Notes: generated by a model from the letters alone, not told the origin. A DNA stretch of 64,000 bases from Tolypothrix sp. PCC 7712 (GCF_025860405.1 NZ_CP063785.1:8619390-8683389); one strand, 5' to 3'; shown: positions 25,070 through 34,609, numbered from the stretch's first letter. Numbers and translations: made by a program.

Positions 25070-25165
25070 ACTAATTTGAAGAAATAGGCAAAATTCAAGA
25101 AGATTTTTGTGCCTATTTAGTAATGACAAACACAAGCAAATAATCAATACAAAGGCTTCACAATA

Positions 25166-26194
25166 ATGAAAGTATTAGTCACTGGAACAGAAGGTTATCT
25201 TGGTTCTTTATTACCTCCTCTGTTAATGGAACGAGGACATGAAGTTTTAGGAGTAGATACAGGTTTCTATAAAGCTGGCTGGCTATTCAACGGTACTGAT
25301 GTGACAGCCAAAACCTTAAATAAAGATATCCGCAACATTACACTTAAAGACCTACAAGGTGTTGATGCAATAGTTCACATGGCGGAACTATCTAACGATC
25401 CCACTGGACAACTATCGCCTACCATCACCTACGACATCAATCATCACGGTTCAGTGCGCCTAGCTAAGTTAGCTAAAGAAGCGGGTATACGTCGCTTTGT
25501 ATATATGTCTTCTTGTAGCGTTTACGGTGTAGCTACTGAGGGAGATGTCACAGAAGAATCTCCTGTGAATCCCCAAACAGCCTATGCAGAATGTAAAACT
25601 TTGGTAGAACGAGATGTCATGCAACTAGCTGATGATGATTTCTCTCCTACCTTTATGCGAAATGCTACAGCTTTTGGCGCTTCACCAAGAATGCGGTTTG
25701 ATATTGTTTTAAACAACCTAGCTGGCTTGGCATGGACTAGCAAAGAAATCAAAATGACTAGCGATGGTACACCTTGGCGGCCGTTAGTTCATGCGCTAGA
25801 TATCTGCAAAGCAATTGTTTGTGCCTTGGAAGCACCTCGTGATATTGTACACAGACAAATCTTTAACGTTGGGGATACTGCAAACAACTATCGAGTTAGA
25901 GAAATTGCAGAAATCATTGCAGATGTCTTTACAGGCTGTCAATTGTCTTTTGGCGATAACGGTGCAGACAACCGCAGCTACCGGGTATCTTTTGAGAAAA
26001 TCAACACCATGCTACCCGGATTTAAGTGTGATTGGAATGCTCAATTAGGTGCCGAACAGCTATTTAAATTGTTCAGTCAAATAGATATGACTGAAGATAC
26101 TTTCCTGTTCAGAGGATTTACAAGATTAAAGCAGCTAGAGTATCTAATTCGCACCCAACAAATTGACAAAGACTTTTTCTGGCAAAAAAATTAG
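25166..26194 (+). CDS. NAD-dependent sugar epimerase/dehydratase (extended SDR)
   Basis: A 342-residue extended short-chain dehydrogenase. The Rossmann motif GTEGYLGS (7-14), catalytic S115/S116 and Y140-x3-K144 (YAECK) are all present, with the substrate-domain stretch RNATAFGASPRMRFDIVLNN typical of nucleotide-sugar epimerases and dehydratases. Substrate is not readable; given rfbF upstream, a CDP- or dTDP-hexose is plausible. It has its own ribosome binding region and ends at a pair of strong hairpins (26254-26325). It matches the SDR that follows rfbF in the HEP island as I recall it. Confidence 0.9.
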   Translation: MKVLVTGTEGYLGSLLPPLLMERGHEVLGVDTGFYKAGWLFNGTDVTAKTLNKDIRNITLKDLQGVDAIVHMAELSNDPTGQLSPTITYDINHHGSVRLAKLAKEAGIRRFVYMSSCSVYGVATEGDVTEESPVNPQTAYAECKTLVERDVMQLADDDFSPTFMRNATAFGASPRMRFDIVLNNLAGLAWTSKEIKMTSDGTPWRPLVHALDICKAIVCALEAPRDIVHRQIFNVGDTANNYRVREIAEIIADVFTGCQLSFGDNGADNRSYRVSFEKINTMLPGFKCDWNAQLGAEQLFKLFSQIDMTEDTFLFRGFTRLKQLEYLIRTQQIDKDFFWQKN

Positions 26195-26253
26195 TACCTC
26201 TGTGCGAAATTCATAATTTCAGCAGATATACACCTTAAACTGACTTATTTACA

Positions 26254-26325
26254 ATATCCCCGACTTTTTGCATAAGTCGGGGATATGAGCAAAAATCAAA
26301 AACCTTCGCTACTAGGTTTTTGATT
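26254..26325 (+). terminator. two consecutive perfect hairpins after the SDR gene
   Basis: First: ATATCCCCGACTT, 7-nt loop, AAGTCGGGGATAT (13-bp stem, 26254-26286). Second: AATCAAAAACCT, 8-nt loop, AGGTTTTTGATT (12-bp stem, 26294-26325). The second has an internal T run. They probably end or attenuate the transcript before the GT2 gene. Confidence 0.65.
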
Positions 26326-26470
26326 ATCTTTGGCATGACATGAAATAACCTAATGTTTAGAGTTCTAAATTATATCTAAAAAAGGGAAATTTTCCGGAAA
26401 TATCCTATCTATAGAGAATTATCTCTTACAAGAATTTATTTTTCTAATTAATGAGCTTTTAAAGAAGCCA

Positions 26471-27487
26471 ATGAATAAATTACTAACAATTGCTATTCCT
26501 ACTTATAATCGAGCGGAATTACTAGATAAACAGTTAGGTTGGTTAGCTGAAGCTATTCAAGGTTTTGAATCTGATTGTGAGATTTTAGTTTCTGATAATT
26601 GCTCTACAGATAAAACTCCAGAGGTGGTAAAAAAGTGGCAAGCTACACTCAGCCATATCACTTTTAACTCTCACCGCAATGCTGAAAATTTAGGCGTAAT
26701 GAAAAATATTCTTTACTGCCTCAATGCTGCTACAACTAAATATGTTTGGACAATTGGCGATGACGATCCGATTCAAAACCAAGCTATTGCTTATGTCATC
26801 AACAAAATCAAGCAGCATGAAGATTTATCATTATTATTTCTCAACTTCTCTGGACGCAATAAAATTACTAATGAAGCAGTTCATCCACCAACAATAGTAG
26901 GTAATCGTTGGTTTGATGCTGATAGTGAAGATGGTAGTGGTGATGGTAAGGCAATATTTGAACATTGCTTTGCTAAAAGCGTTGGTGCAGTCATATTTCT
27001 CACAGCTACAATCTATCGCGCTGATTTAGTGAAAGCCGCTCTAAAACACTGGCCAAATGCTGCAAGCAATTGGATTTGTTTAGCATATTTAGCAGGTTAT
27101 TGTGCCGCTAATGGCAGTGTGATTGTCACCAAAGAGACTTTTTTGGAATGTATTGTTGGTGTGAGTTATTGGCAGAAAGAGCCAAGGTCTGCACTGTTAA
27201 TGCAATACAAACATATACCTGAAGTAATTTTAAAACTGGAAGAGAGCGGATATTCTAAACAATTTTGTAAAAGAATGCTTTTGCAAAATGGTAAGGAAGC
27301 AAATTTAAGAGTATTTTTCGGTGCTTTAAGAAGATGGCCTGTATCTGCTGTGAAAACAGTTGTTCCTTTTATAGCCTTGATAGGATTAGCCATGTTTGAT
27401 GTCATAGCTATTAAAGAAGCGAGTATGGCAGAAACAGCAGAAATATGTACTCAACAAGTTCAAAAAAAAAGAGAATTAAACCTCTGA
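26471..27487 (+). CDS. family 2 glycosyltransferase
   Basis: A 338-residue GT-A enzyme. The start LTIAIPTYNRAELLDKQL, the VSDNCSTDKTPEVV strand, NAENLGVMKNI and the metal-binding IGDDDPI (DDD) are characteristic. A C-terminal hydrophobic segment (VPFIALIGLAMFDVIAI, about 297-313) may tether it to the inner face of the membrane. The catalytic base region is around KETFLECIVGVSYW, less clear. It probably adds one sugar to the lipid-linked repeat unit; donor and acceptor are unknown. The next gene follows after 30 bp, so the two are likely co-transcribed. Confidence 0.88.
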   Translation: MNKLLTIAIPTYNRAELLDKQLGWLAEAIQGFESDCEILVSDNCSTDKTPEVVKKWQATLSHITFNSHRNAENLGVMKNILYCLNAATTKYVWTIGDDDPIQNQAIAYVINKIKQHEDLSLLFLNFSGRNKITNEAVHPPTIVGNRWFDADSEDGSGDGKAIFEHCFAKSVGAVIFLTATIYRADLVKAALKHWPNAASNWICLAYLAGYCAANGSVIVTKETFLECIVGVSYWQKEPRSALLMQYKHIPEVILKLEESGYSKQFCKRMLLQNGKEANLRVFFGALRRWPVSAVKTVVPFIALIGLAMFDVIAIKEASMAETAEICTQQVQKKRELNL

Positions 27488-27517
27488 ATTAATCTGAAAT
27501 CAACAAGGATTATTATC

Positions 27518-28357
27518 ATGTTGCAAACTATTAAACGTAAAGTATCTGCGCTGTATTCTGACTTAGCTTGTGCCTTAGCTAGATGGAAACATAGGAAAAA
27601 CCTACCATCATTGCCAGAATGCGATCGCGCTATTCTTAAGGCTCTGAAAAAGGATGGAGTATATGCTACAACCCTATCTGATTTAGGGTTCGATTCTACT
27701 TCCGAATTACTCCAGGCTGCTGCTCATCAATTATCCCAGATGGAAAAAGCCAATAACAACGAGCTAGACGAAATGTGGCCCCAGATTTATACAGTTACAG
27801 ACATTCCTGCAATCTCTGCTTGGGCTACAGACAAACGGCTACTCAACATTATTGAAAATTACATCGGTCTTCCTGTTAAATTTCATGGTGTGCATTTACG
27901 CAAAGATTTTCCTAGCAACCATCAATTTGGCACATTGCTTTGGCACAGCGATGCGGAAGATAGACGGATTATCAAAATCTTTCTTTCTCTGAAAGACGTA
28001 GATGAAAAAACAGGGCCTTTTGAATATATTCCCCGTTCTTTAACTTCTTTATTCAGGTGGCAATACTATTGGCTGTACTACAAGCTTTGGCAGTCAAGTT
28101 ATATGGGGATTGATGATGAAATTGTCAAAAAAGCCATTCCTCAATCAGCTTGGAAATCTTGTAAAGGGCCAGCAGGTACAGTCATTTTTGCTGATACCAA
28201 AAATGTTTTACATCATGGGACTGTACGTACAGAAGAACGAGTAACATTATTTTTCTGCTATACAGCTAATCCTCCCGAAAGACCAGACCTATGTACTCAA
28301 TATTGGGATGATACATATCCCAGGATAGAGTTAAATTCTGCACTAGAAACCGTTTAA
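27518..28357 (+). CDS. Fe(II)/2-oxoglutarate-dependent oxygenase (phytanoyl-CoA dioxygenase-like)
   Basis: A 279-residue protein. The iron-binding triad is readable as H-x-D in LWHSDAEDRR and the distal histidine in VLHHGTVRTEERVTLFF, where an arginine shortly after the histidine would bind 2-oxoglutarate. Segments KIFLSLKDVDEKTGPFEYIP and KGPAGTVIFADTK are typical of the phytanoyl-CoA dioxygenase family. It is placed between a GT2 and an rfbC-like gene, suggesting hydroxylation or oxidation of a sugar or lipid component of the polysaccharide. The actual substrate is unknown. The N-terminal 60 residues are basic and not part of the core fold. Confidence 0.82.
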   Translation: MLQTIKRKVSALYSDLACALARWKHRKNLPSLPECDRAILKALKKDGVYATTLSDLGFDSTSELLQAAAHQLSQMEKANNNELDEMWPQIYTVTDIPAISAWATDKRLLNIIENYIGLPVKFHGVHLRKDFPSNHQFGTLLWHSDAEDRRIIKIFLSLKDVDEKTGPFEYIPRSLTSLFRWQYYWLYYKLWQSSYMGIDDEIVKKAIPQSAWKSCKGPAGTVIFADTKNVLHHGTVRTEERVTLFFCYTANPPERPDLCTQYWDDTYPRIELNSALETV

Positions 28358-28426
28358 GTAACCAACTAATTGTCACTAATTAGCTAGTTATTTACTCCTA
28401 AATAAAAATTAATTCTGAGGTAAATT

Positions 28427-28993
28427 ATGATTTTCATCAAAACTTCACTGAAAGACGCATTTATTGTTGAATTAGAAAAAAAGCAAGATCACCGTGGTTT
28501 CTTCGCTCGTTCTTTTTGCGCGCAAGAGTTTGTTACCCACGGCTTAAAATCTATAGTTGCTCAATGTAACGTGTCTTATAACTACAAAAAGGGGACATTG
28601 CGCGGGATGCATTATCAACTAGCGCCAGCAGCCGAAACTAAATTAATTCGCTGTACCAAAGGCGCTATCTATGACGTAATTATTGATATGCGTCCTGACT
28701 CTCCCACCTTTTTATCTCATATTGGTGTGGAACTTACTGCCGATAATCACCGCGCTTTATATGTACCAGAACTGTTTGCCCACGGCTATCAAGCGCTGAC
28801 AGATGATGCTGAGGTGGTCTATCAAGTTGGTGAATTTTACACACCAGGTTATGAGCGTGGTTTACGTTATGATGACCCATTCTTTAACATTGAATGGCCT
28901 TTAGAAGTCACAGAAATTTCTGATAAAGATTTAAATTGGCCTTTATTAAGCATGATGCCCGTTGGTGGTGCAGAAATAGAGGCTAAAGTCTAG
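28427..28993 (+). CDS. rfbC: dTDP-4-dehydrorhamnose 3,5-epimerase-like (RmlC family)
   Basis: A 188-residue cupin of the usual RmlC length. Key stretches: DHRGFFARSF, GTLRGMHYQ with the catalytic histidine, GAIYDVIIDMRPDSPT, LYVPELFAHGYQAL, a tyrosine in EVVYQVGEFYTPGYERGLRYDDP and IEWP near the end. The family epimerises C3 and C5 of 4-keto-6-deoxyhexoses. No rmlA, rmlB or rmlD lies beside it, so it may act on the CDP-sugar series begun by rfbF rather than on dTDP-rhamnose. The ribosome binding site is GAGGTAAATT before ATG. Confidence 0.9.
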   Translation: MIFIKTSLKDAFIVELEKKQDHRGFFARSFCAQEFVTHGLKSIVAQCNVSYNYKKGTLRGMHYQLAPAAETKLIRCTKGAIYDVIIDMRPDSPTFLSHIGVELTADNHRALYVPELFAHGYQALTDDAEVVYQVGEFYTPGYERGLRYDDPFFNIEWPLEVTEISDKDLNWPLLSMMPVGGAEIEAKV

Positions 28994-29178
28994 TAGTCTG
29001 CTGACCCAAAAATGTTAGGTGGAGATTGGGTAAAGGTGAAAGGGAAAAGGGTAAGGGACAAAAACCTTTCCCCTTTACCCTTTCCCCAGCCAGTTACCTT
29101 GGCTTACTACTCAAGGTTAGGGAAAAAGGGAAAGAGGAAGAGATTTTTAACAATTATTGTGTATGTAGGAATTACAAA

Positions 29179-30492
29179 ATGATTATTATAGACCGCGCTT
29201 TAGAAGCCCGCGCAGCTTTAGGTAGACCCATCAAAGTGGGGATGATTGGTGCAGGCTTTATGGGTAGAGGTATTGCTAACCAAATTATTAATTCTGTGCC
29301 AGGAATGGAGTTAGTTGCTATCTCCAACCGCCAACTTGATGCAGCCAAGCGAGCTTATCTAGAAGCAGGGATTGAAGATATTCAGGTGGTGACAAATATC
29401 ACCGATATGGAAGATGCGATCGCTCAGGGTAAATATGCAGTTACAGAAGATGCAGAGTTACTGTGTCGTGCTGATGGGATCGAGGCTTTAATTGAAGTTA
29501 CCGGTGCAGTCGAATTTGGCGCACATATCGTCATGAGTGCGATCGCACATCACAAACACGTGATTATGATGAATGCTGAACTCGATGGCACTATTGGCCC
29601 TATCCTCAAGGTCTATGCAGACAAAGCTGGCGTAATTCTCAGCGCTTGCGATGGCGATCAGCCAGGGGTAGAAATGAATCTCTACCGCTTTGTAAAAAGC
29701 ATTGGTTTAACTCCCCTATTGTGCGGTAACATCAAGGGTCTGCAAGACCCCTATCGCAATCCCACCACTCAAGAAGCCTTCGCTAAACGTTGGGGTCAAA
29801 AAGCCCACATGGTAACTAGCTTTGCTGATGGGAGCAAAATTTCCTTTGAGCAAGCGATCGTCGCCAACGCCACTGGGATGAAGGTTGCGAAACGGGGAAT
29901 GCTGGGTTATGACTTCACTGGTCATGTGGATGAAATGACCAATCTGTATGACGTAGACCAGCTCAAGGAATTGGGCGGTATTGTTGATTATGTTGTTGGT
30001 GCTAAACCAGGCCCAGGGGTATTTGTATTTGCAACTCACGACGACCCCAAACAACGCCACTATCTTAACTTGTACAAACTCGGTGAAGGCCCGCTTTACA
30101 GCTTCTATACTCCTTATCACCTCTGCCATTTTGAAGTTCCCCTCTCTGTAGCCCGTGCGGTTCTCTTCCAAGATGCTGTGATGGCTCCCTTGGCTGGCCC
30201 GGTAGTAGATGTAGTCACCACAGCCAAAATAGATTTGAAAGCCGGAGAAACCTTAGATGGTATCGGCTACTACATGACCTACGGACAATGCGAAAATTCT
30301 GCGATCGCACAACAGCAAAACCTCCTACCAATGGGATTAGCTGAAGGATGTCGCCTCAAACGCGATATTCCCAAGGATCAAGTGCTAACTTACGACGATA
30401 TAGAATTGCCCGCAGATAGACTTTGCGATAAATTAAGAGCCGAACAAAACGCTTATTTCGCTACAGAAAAAGCTCTAGTAGCTGTCGGTTAA
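29179..30492 (+). CDS. NAD(P)-dependent oxidoreductase with C-terminal SAF domain (homoserine dehydrogenase-like)
   Basis: About 437 residues from the ATG at 29179, giving MIIIDRALEARAALGRPIKVGMIG. An upstream ATG-led extension from 29026 consists of the purine-rich dispersed repeat (GGTAAAGGTGAAAGGG type) and is not coding. The Rossmann motif GMIGAGFMGRGI is followed by a GFO/homoserine-dehydrogenase-like domain (LIEVTGAVEFGAH, DGDQPGVEMNLY) and a SAF domain near the end (RLKRDIPKDQVLTYDDIELP), which is found in sialic-acid-synthase and antifreeze-like proteins. This architecture recurs in cyanobacterial polysaccharide clusters. The reaction is unknown; a keto-sugar or branched-chain-acid step is possible. 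Confidence 0.85.
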   Translation: MIIIDRALEARAALGRPIKVGMIGAGFMGRGIANQIINSVPGMELVAISNRQLDAAKRAYLEAGIEDIQVVTNITDMEDAIAQGKYAVTEDAELLCRADGIEALIEVTGAVEFGAHIVMSAIAHHKHVIMMNAELDGTIGPILKVYADKAGVILSACDGDQPGVEMNLYRFVKSIGLTPLLCGNIKGLQDPYRNPTTQEAFAKRWGQKAHMVTSFADGSKISFEQAIVANATGMKVAKRGMLGYDFTGHVDEMTNLYDVDQLKELGGIVDYVVGAKPGPGVFVFATHDDPKQRHYLNLYKLGEGPLYSFYTPYHLCHFEVPLSVARAVLFQDAVMAPLAGPVVDVVTTAKIDLKAGETLDGIGYYMTYGQCENSAIAQQQNLLPMGLAEGCRLKRDIPKDQVLTYDDIELPADRLCDKLRAEQNAYFATEKALVAVG

Positions 30493-30752
30493 ATTAAATG
30501 CGTGGTCAGGAATTTATTCTTAGCTTTCATTCTTAAATTCCTGACTACGTACCAACATCTTTTTCTACTATTTCTTAGCGTCCTTAGCATCCTATTTGCA
30601 AGGTGCTGGTGGAAACCTGTTTAATTTCAACTCCATCTTCTGAGATTACAAATAATTAAGCTTCTTAGAGGTTGTTTTAAAAGTGGTTCGCTGTGAATTT
30701 AAGCACTTCTCAAGTGCCACTATTCCCCTTGAAAAAGCGGATTTATCAGCAT

Positions 30753-30884
30753 ATAAGGGACTTCCAAGAAATAAATTATTCCATCTTGTGGGGCGGGCAT
30801 CTTGCCTGCCACATAAACTGGGCGGACAAGATGTCCACCCCATAATAAATACTGGGATATTTTTTTATTTGCAAGTACCTAAAA
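30753..30884. repeat. MITE-like element sharing ends with 7183-7312
   Basis: Left end AGGGACTTCCAAGAAATAAA, then TTATTCC; right end GGGATATTTTTTTATTTGCA followed by AGTACCT, an imperfect inverted match. The interior is a long hairpin of GTGGGGCGGGCATCTTGCC and its GGCGGACAAGATGTCCACCCC partner. It fills most of the 521-bp gap 30493-31013; the remainder shows no ORF. Confidence 0.55.
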
Positions 30885-30924
30885 TTATTTGATAAATTAC
30901 TAAATCATTTTAAAACATTCTCTT

Positions 30925-30959
30925 AATTACGAATTACGAACTACGAATTACGAATTACT
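30925..30959. repeat. AATTACG heptamer short tandem repeat
   Basis: Five consecutive heptamers of the AATTACG type, one reading AACTACG. This is the short tandemly repeated heptanucleotide class common in heterocystous cyanobacteria. It ends 54 bp before the GT4 start. Confidence 0.7.
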
Positions 30960-31013
30960 ATTACTTGCTGGGAAGTATTCAAGCAAACCTGAAAGAAACT
31001 GGAGATTGAACTG

Positions 31014-32123
31014 ATGAAAATTGCTCTAGTCCATGATTACTTAACCCAGCGCGGTGGAGCAGAGCGCGTGTTTGAATTGCTTTGTAAGCGCTACCCTGAA
31101 GCTGATATTTACACCTCTGTTTACAATCATCAAAAAACTATAGATTTAAGTGAGCGTGTAGTTAATACAACTTTCTTACAAAAAATTCCCGGTGCAGCTA
31201 AATATTTTCGCTTGATGGCTCCCTTCTATTTTTCTGCTTTTCGGGCTTTAAATTTACAAGACTATGACTTAATTATCAGTAGTAGTACGAGCTTTGCAAA
31301 AGCCGTCAGAAAAAAACCCCAAGCACTACATATTTGCTTTTGTCATAATGTTACGCGTTTCTTGTGGGATACAGAAACTTATTTAAGGGAATACGGTGAT
31401 TATCGCTATTTTGCACCGCTACTAGAAAAAATATTCCAAGTTATGAGAAATGTAGATTTGGAATATGCACAGGAACCCGATTTATATATTGCTAATTCCA
31501 GTATTGTGGCTCGACGCATTCAGGATATTTATAAAAAGCAAGCTATTGTCATTAATTATCCCATTGATACCAGTAATTTCATTTTCTCAGACCAGAAAGA
31601 AGAATATTATTTGGCATCTGCGAGGATGATCAGTTATAAACGTTTAGATATAATAATTGAAGCTTTTAATTGGCTAGGGTGGCGTTTATTAATCTCAGGC
31701 GATGGCCCAGAACAAGCACGGTTAAAATCCAAAGCTTTAGATAATATTGAGTTCTTAGGACACGTCAGCGATGCAAAACGTAAAGACTTATTTTCTAAAG
31801 CTAAGTCTGTGATAGTTGCGGCTTTAGAAGATTATGGATTGGTTCCAGTGGAGGCTAATGCTAGCGGTACTCCAGTTATTGCTTATGGAGCAGGTGGTGT
31901 TTTAGATACTCAAGTTCCCAGAAAAACAGGAGTCTTTTTTAAGAGACAAACACCAGAATCTTTACAAACTGCATTACTAGAAGCTGGCGAAATAACTTGG
32001 GATTACCAAAACATTCGGAATCATGCAGTAACAAATTTTTCAGAAACAGCCTTCTTTAGTAAAGTCGAACAAATTATTGACCAGGCTTGGAGAGTGCATC
32101 AATCAAGTAATTTGTTAGCTTAA
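31014..32123 (+). CDS. family 4 glycosyltransferase
   Basis: A 369-residue GT-B enzyme. The start MKIALVHDYLTQRGGAERVFELL, with its GG(A/G)E loop, is typical of GT4, as is the C-terminal donor-binding part: YYLASARMISYKRLDIIIEAF, LLISGDGPEQARLKSKA, and AALEDYGLVPVEANASGTPVIAYGAGG with the EX7E-type pair. Related proteins add mannose or other hexoses to lipid-linked oligosaccharides. It starts with a clear GGAGATTGAACTG ribosome binding region. The Wzc-like gene begins 11 bp after its stop, so both form an operon. Confidence 0.92.
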   Translation: MKIALVHDYLTQRGGAERVFELLCKRYPEADIYTSVYNHQKTIDLSERVVNTTFLQKIPGAAKYFRLMAPFYFSAFRALNLQDYDLIISSSTSFAKAVRKKPQALHICFCHNVTRFLWDTETYLREYGDYRYFAPLLEKIFQVMRNVDLEYAQEPDLYIANSSIVARRIQDIYKKQAIVINYPIDTSNFIFSDQKEEYYLASARMISYKRLDIIIEAFNWLGWRLLISGDGPEQARLKSKALDNIEFLGHVSDAKRKDLFSKAKSVIVAALEDYGLVPVEANASGTPVIAYGAGGVLDTQVPRKTGVFFKRQTPESLQTALLEAGEITWDYQNIRNHAVTNFSETAFFSKVEQIIDQAWRVHQSSNLLA

Positions 32124-32134
32124 GGATAATAAAA

Positions 32135-34423
32135 GTGGTTCAAACTAGTCTTAATCCGAGTTTCAATCCCAATCCGAATACACCTCCCGAAAATGAAGCG
32201 GGTTACGGACAGATGCTGTCCGTAATGGTACGCAGATTTCCCTGGTTTGTGCTTGTATTTTTCACTTCCGTCACTTTTGCTGGTTTTATCACTACAAAAA
32301 CCAAGCCTACCTACAAAAGTTCTATGCAGTTGTTGGTAGAACCCAATTATCAAGTTAAACAAGGAACAGCAACACCAGAAAATCAATTTACTGAACCGAC
32401 TATTGAAATAGACACAGCAACCCAACTCAACATTATGAAGAGTTCTGGGCTGTTGCAAAAGGCTGTTGATAAAGTTCAGCAAGACTATCCAGACTTAACT
32501 GTTGATGATGTTAAGAATGCTTTGGTTTTGAATCAAATTAAAACCAAAGAGGATAATGTCTTAACTAAAATTTTTCAGGTTGAATATAGCGATCGCGATG
32601 CCGAAAAAACCCAAAAAGTTCTGAGTGCGATTCGCCAGGTGTATTTGGAATATAACAAGCAGCAGCAAGATTCCCGGTTACAAAAAGGGCTGCAAGTTAT
32701 TAGAGAACAGTTAAAAAAAGCTAGTGATGAAGTTAATGCTTCTGAAACTAATCTGCAAAGATTTCGCAGAACTCAGAATTTAATCGATCCGGAAACCCAA
32801 GCAAAAGCGCTAGAAGACGCTTTGAATAAACTTGAAGAAGAACGACGTACTACTCGTTCTCAATATCAAGAAGCTTTGGCGCGTCAACAATCTTTGCAAG
32901 CGCAACTTAACCGTACGCCACAAAATGCTTTGGTTTCTTCGCGTTTGAGTCAGTCTACTCGCTATCAAGGTTTACTCAACGAGATTCAAAAAACAGAACT
33001 GACCCTATCACAAGAACGCTTGCGGTTTACAGATGAAACTCCTAGTGTGCAAAAGTTGCAAGCACAACTAGAAGGACAGAAGGAATTATTGCAACAAGAG
33101 GTGAGCAGAACTTTAGGCGGCTTACCTGCTAGTGCTGTTGCAGATGGCGGAAATCTACTAGAACAAGGACAACTCGGACAAATTGACCTCAACCTTGCAG
33201 GTGAGCTAGTAGAAACACAAACAAATATTGTTTCTTTAGCAGCTCGCGATCAAACTTTGGCTCAGAAAGAAAACGACCTACGTTTGCAACTCAAACGCTT
33301 TCCGCCTTTGTTGGCTTATTACAATCGCATATTACCGCAACTGCAATTTAGTCGTGAAAGGTTAGAGCAGTTGTTGAGAGCAGAACAGCAAGTGCGTCAG
33401 GAACTTTCTAAAGGCGGATTTAATTGGGAAGTGGTTGAAGAACCCCAAAAGGGTACATTAATGGGCCCCAATCTGCAGCAGAACCTGTTGTTGGGTGCGG
33501 TGGTTGGCTTAATGTTAGGAGGTATTGCTACCTTTGTACGGGAAGCCTCTGACGATGCTGTTCATACTACTGCTGAGTTAGAGAAGCACGCAGCTCTACC
33601 ATTGTTGGGTATTACTCCCAAGTTACCCCCTGTTAAACCTAGAGAGTCAGTAATTAAGTTGCCTTTTGGTAAACCAGAAGAGCTTGCACCTTGGACAGTT
33701 CAAGTATTACAATCTCCTCCTAGTTGGGAATCGCTAGACCTAATTTATAAAAATATTGAACTGCTCAATACTGTTACCAGTTTGAAATCATTAATGATTA
33801 CCTCGGCTTTACCCGATGAGGGTAAGTCCGCTTTGGCATTAGGTTTGGCAATGAGCGCGGCGCGGTTACACAAAAAAGTACTATTGATTGATGCTAATTT
33901 GCGTGAACCAAGTCTACACAATCAACTCAATCTTCCCAACGATCAAGGGCTTTCCACTCTCCTCACCAGTGAAGGCTCTATACCTAACCAAATGAGTATT
34001 CAATACTCAGGCTCATCCTACATTGATATTCTGACAGCTGGGCCTACACCTGCTGATGCAGCTAATCTTTTGAGTTCGCCACGGATGACACAATTGATGG
34101 CAACTTTTGAAGAGAACTATGATTTGGTACTGGTAGATGGTTCTCCTGTGCTTGGATTAGTAGATGCGATGTTGACTGCATCATCTTGTCGTAGTGTTGT
34201 GATGTTGGCAAGCATTGGTAGAGTAACTCGCAGCCAAATGGCTCAAGCTACAGCGATGTTGAGCAAGTTAAATCTGATTGGAGTCGTAGCAAATGGAGCC
34301 TCCAACGCTGACAGCACATACGTACCTTATACAAAGCCACAAAGATTTGCACTGCAACAAGCAATGGAGAAATACAGCTCTTCTCGTTTGAGTGAAACAG
34401 GTTCTCGTCGGGAAAGAGGCTAA
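32135..34423 (+). CDS. Wzc-like polysaccharide co-polymerase/tyrosine-kinase-family protein
   Basis: A 762-residue inner-membrane protein. The GTG start follows AAGGATAATAAAA. Residues about 25-120 are a Wzz domain with membrane helix WFVLVFFTSVTFAGFI; about 180-300 are periplasmic coiled coil; a second helix lies at about 450-468 (LLLGAVVGLMLGGIATF). The cytoplasmic C-terminus is a BY-kinase/ParA-type domain with Walker A ALPDEGKSAL (about 557-566), Walker A' VLLIDANLREP and Walker B LVLVDGSPVLG. The Walker A' reads DANLR rather than the commoner DADLR. A C-terminal tyrosine cluster is practically absent (YVPYTKP and one further Y), so autophosphorylation may be limited. The family controls chain length and export. 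Confidence 0.9.
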   Translation: MVQTSLNPSFNPNPNTPPENEAGYGQMLSVMVRRFPWFVLVFFTSVTFAGFITTKTKPTYKSSMQLLVEPNYQVKQGTATPENQFTEPTIEIDTATQLNIMKSSGLLQKAVDKVQQDYPDLTVDDVKNALVLNQIKTKEDNVLTKIFQVEYSDRDAEKTQKVLSAIRQVYLEYNKQQQDSRLQKGLQVIREQLKKASDEVNASETNLQRFRRTQNLIDPETQAKALEDALNKLEEERRTTRSQYQEALARQQSLQAQLNRTPQNALVSSRLSQSTRYQGLLNEIQKTELTLSQERLRFTDETPSVQKLQAQLEGQKELLQQEVSRTLGGLPASAVADGGNLLEQGQLGQIDLNLAGELVETQTNIVSLAARDQTLAQKENDLRLQLKRFPPLLAYYNRILPQLQFSRERLEQLLRAEQQVRQELSKGGFNWEVVEEPQKGTLMGPNLQQNLLLGAVVGLMLGGIATFVREASDDAVHTTAELEKHAALPLLGITPKLPPVKPRESVIKLPFGKPEELAPWTVQVLQSPPSWESLDLIYKNIELLNTVTSLKSLMITSALPDEGKSALALGLAMSAARLHKKVLLIDANLREPSLHNQLNLPNDQGLSTLLTSEGSIPNQMSIQYSGSSYIDILTAGPTPADAANLLSSPRMTQLMATFEENYDLVLVDGSPVLGLVDAMLTASSCRSVVMLASIGRVTRSQMAQATAMLSKLNLIGVVANGASNADSTYVPYTKPQRFALQQAMEKYSSSRLSETGSRRERG

Positions 34424-34434
34424 AGAATCACGCA

Positions 34435-34531
34435 AAAATTGGTTTTGGGGAAAAGGTTAAAGGTTAAGGGTTAAAGGTTTTCTCTTTCCCTTTTCCCATT
34501 CCCCTTTTTCCCCTTAACCGACAAGTATTGG
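34435..34531 (+). repeat. 97-bp inverted-repeat arm 1 (partner at 40162-40258)
   Basis: Begins AAAATTGGTTTTGGGGAAAA, passes through GGTTAAAGGTTAAGGGTTAA and ends CGACAAGTATTGG. Its reverse complement is found at 40162-40258 at the same length with only a few differences. The two arms bracket hepC, the GT8-like gene, hepA and a GT2 gene. Confidence 0.75.
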
Positions 34532-34584
34532 CTAGAGTGGTGTCACTATAGGCATTTTTCATTAGCTGTCGTCTCAGCAGATTG

Positions 34585-34609
34585 TAGGGCACAACATTGT
34601 TGTGCCCTA
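34585..34609. terminator. near-perfect hairpin in the hepC upstream region
   Basis: TAGGGCACAACA, one centre base, TGTTGTGCCCTA. It lies 160 bp after the Wzc-like stop and about 330 bp before hepC. It could end the upstream transcript. The rest of 34532-34939 has no ORF and probably contains the hepC promoter. Confidence 0.45.

Noticed and set aside
29026..29178. N-terminal extension of the SAF-domain oxidoreductase
   Set aside because: Coded by purine-rich dispersed repeat (GGGAAAAGGG type); the domain begins right after the ATG at 29179.
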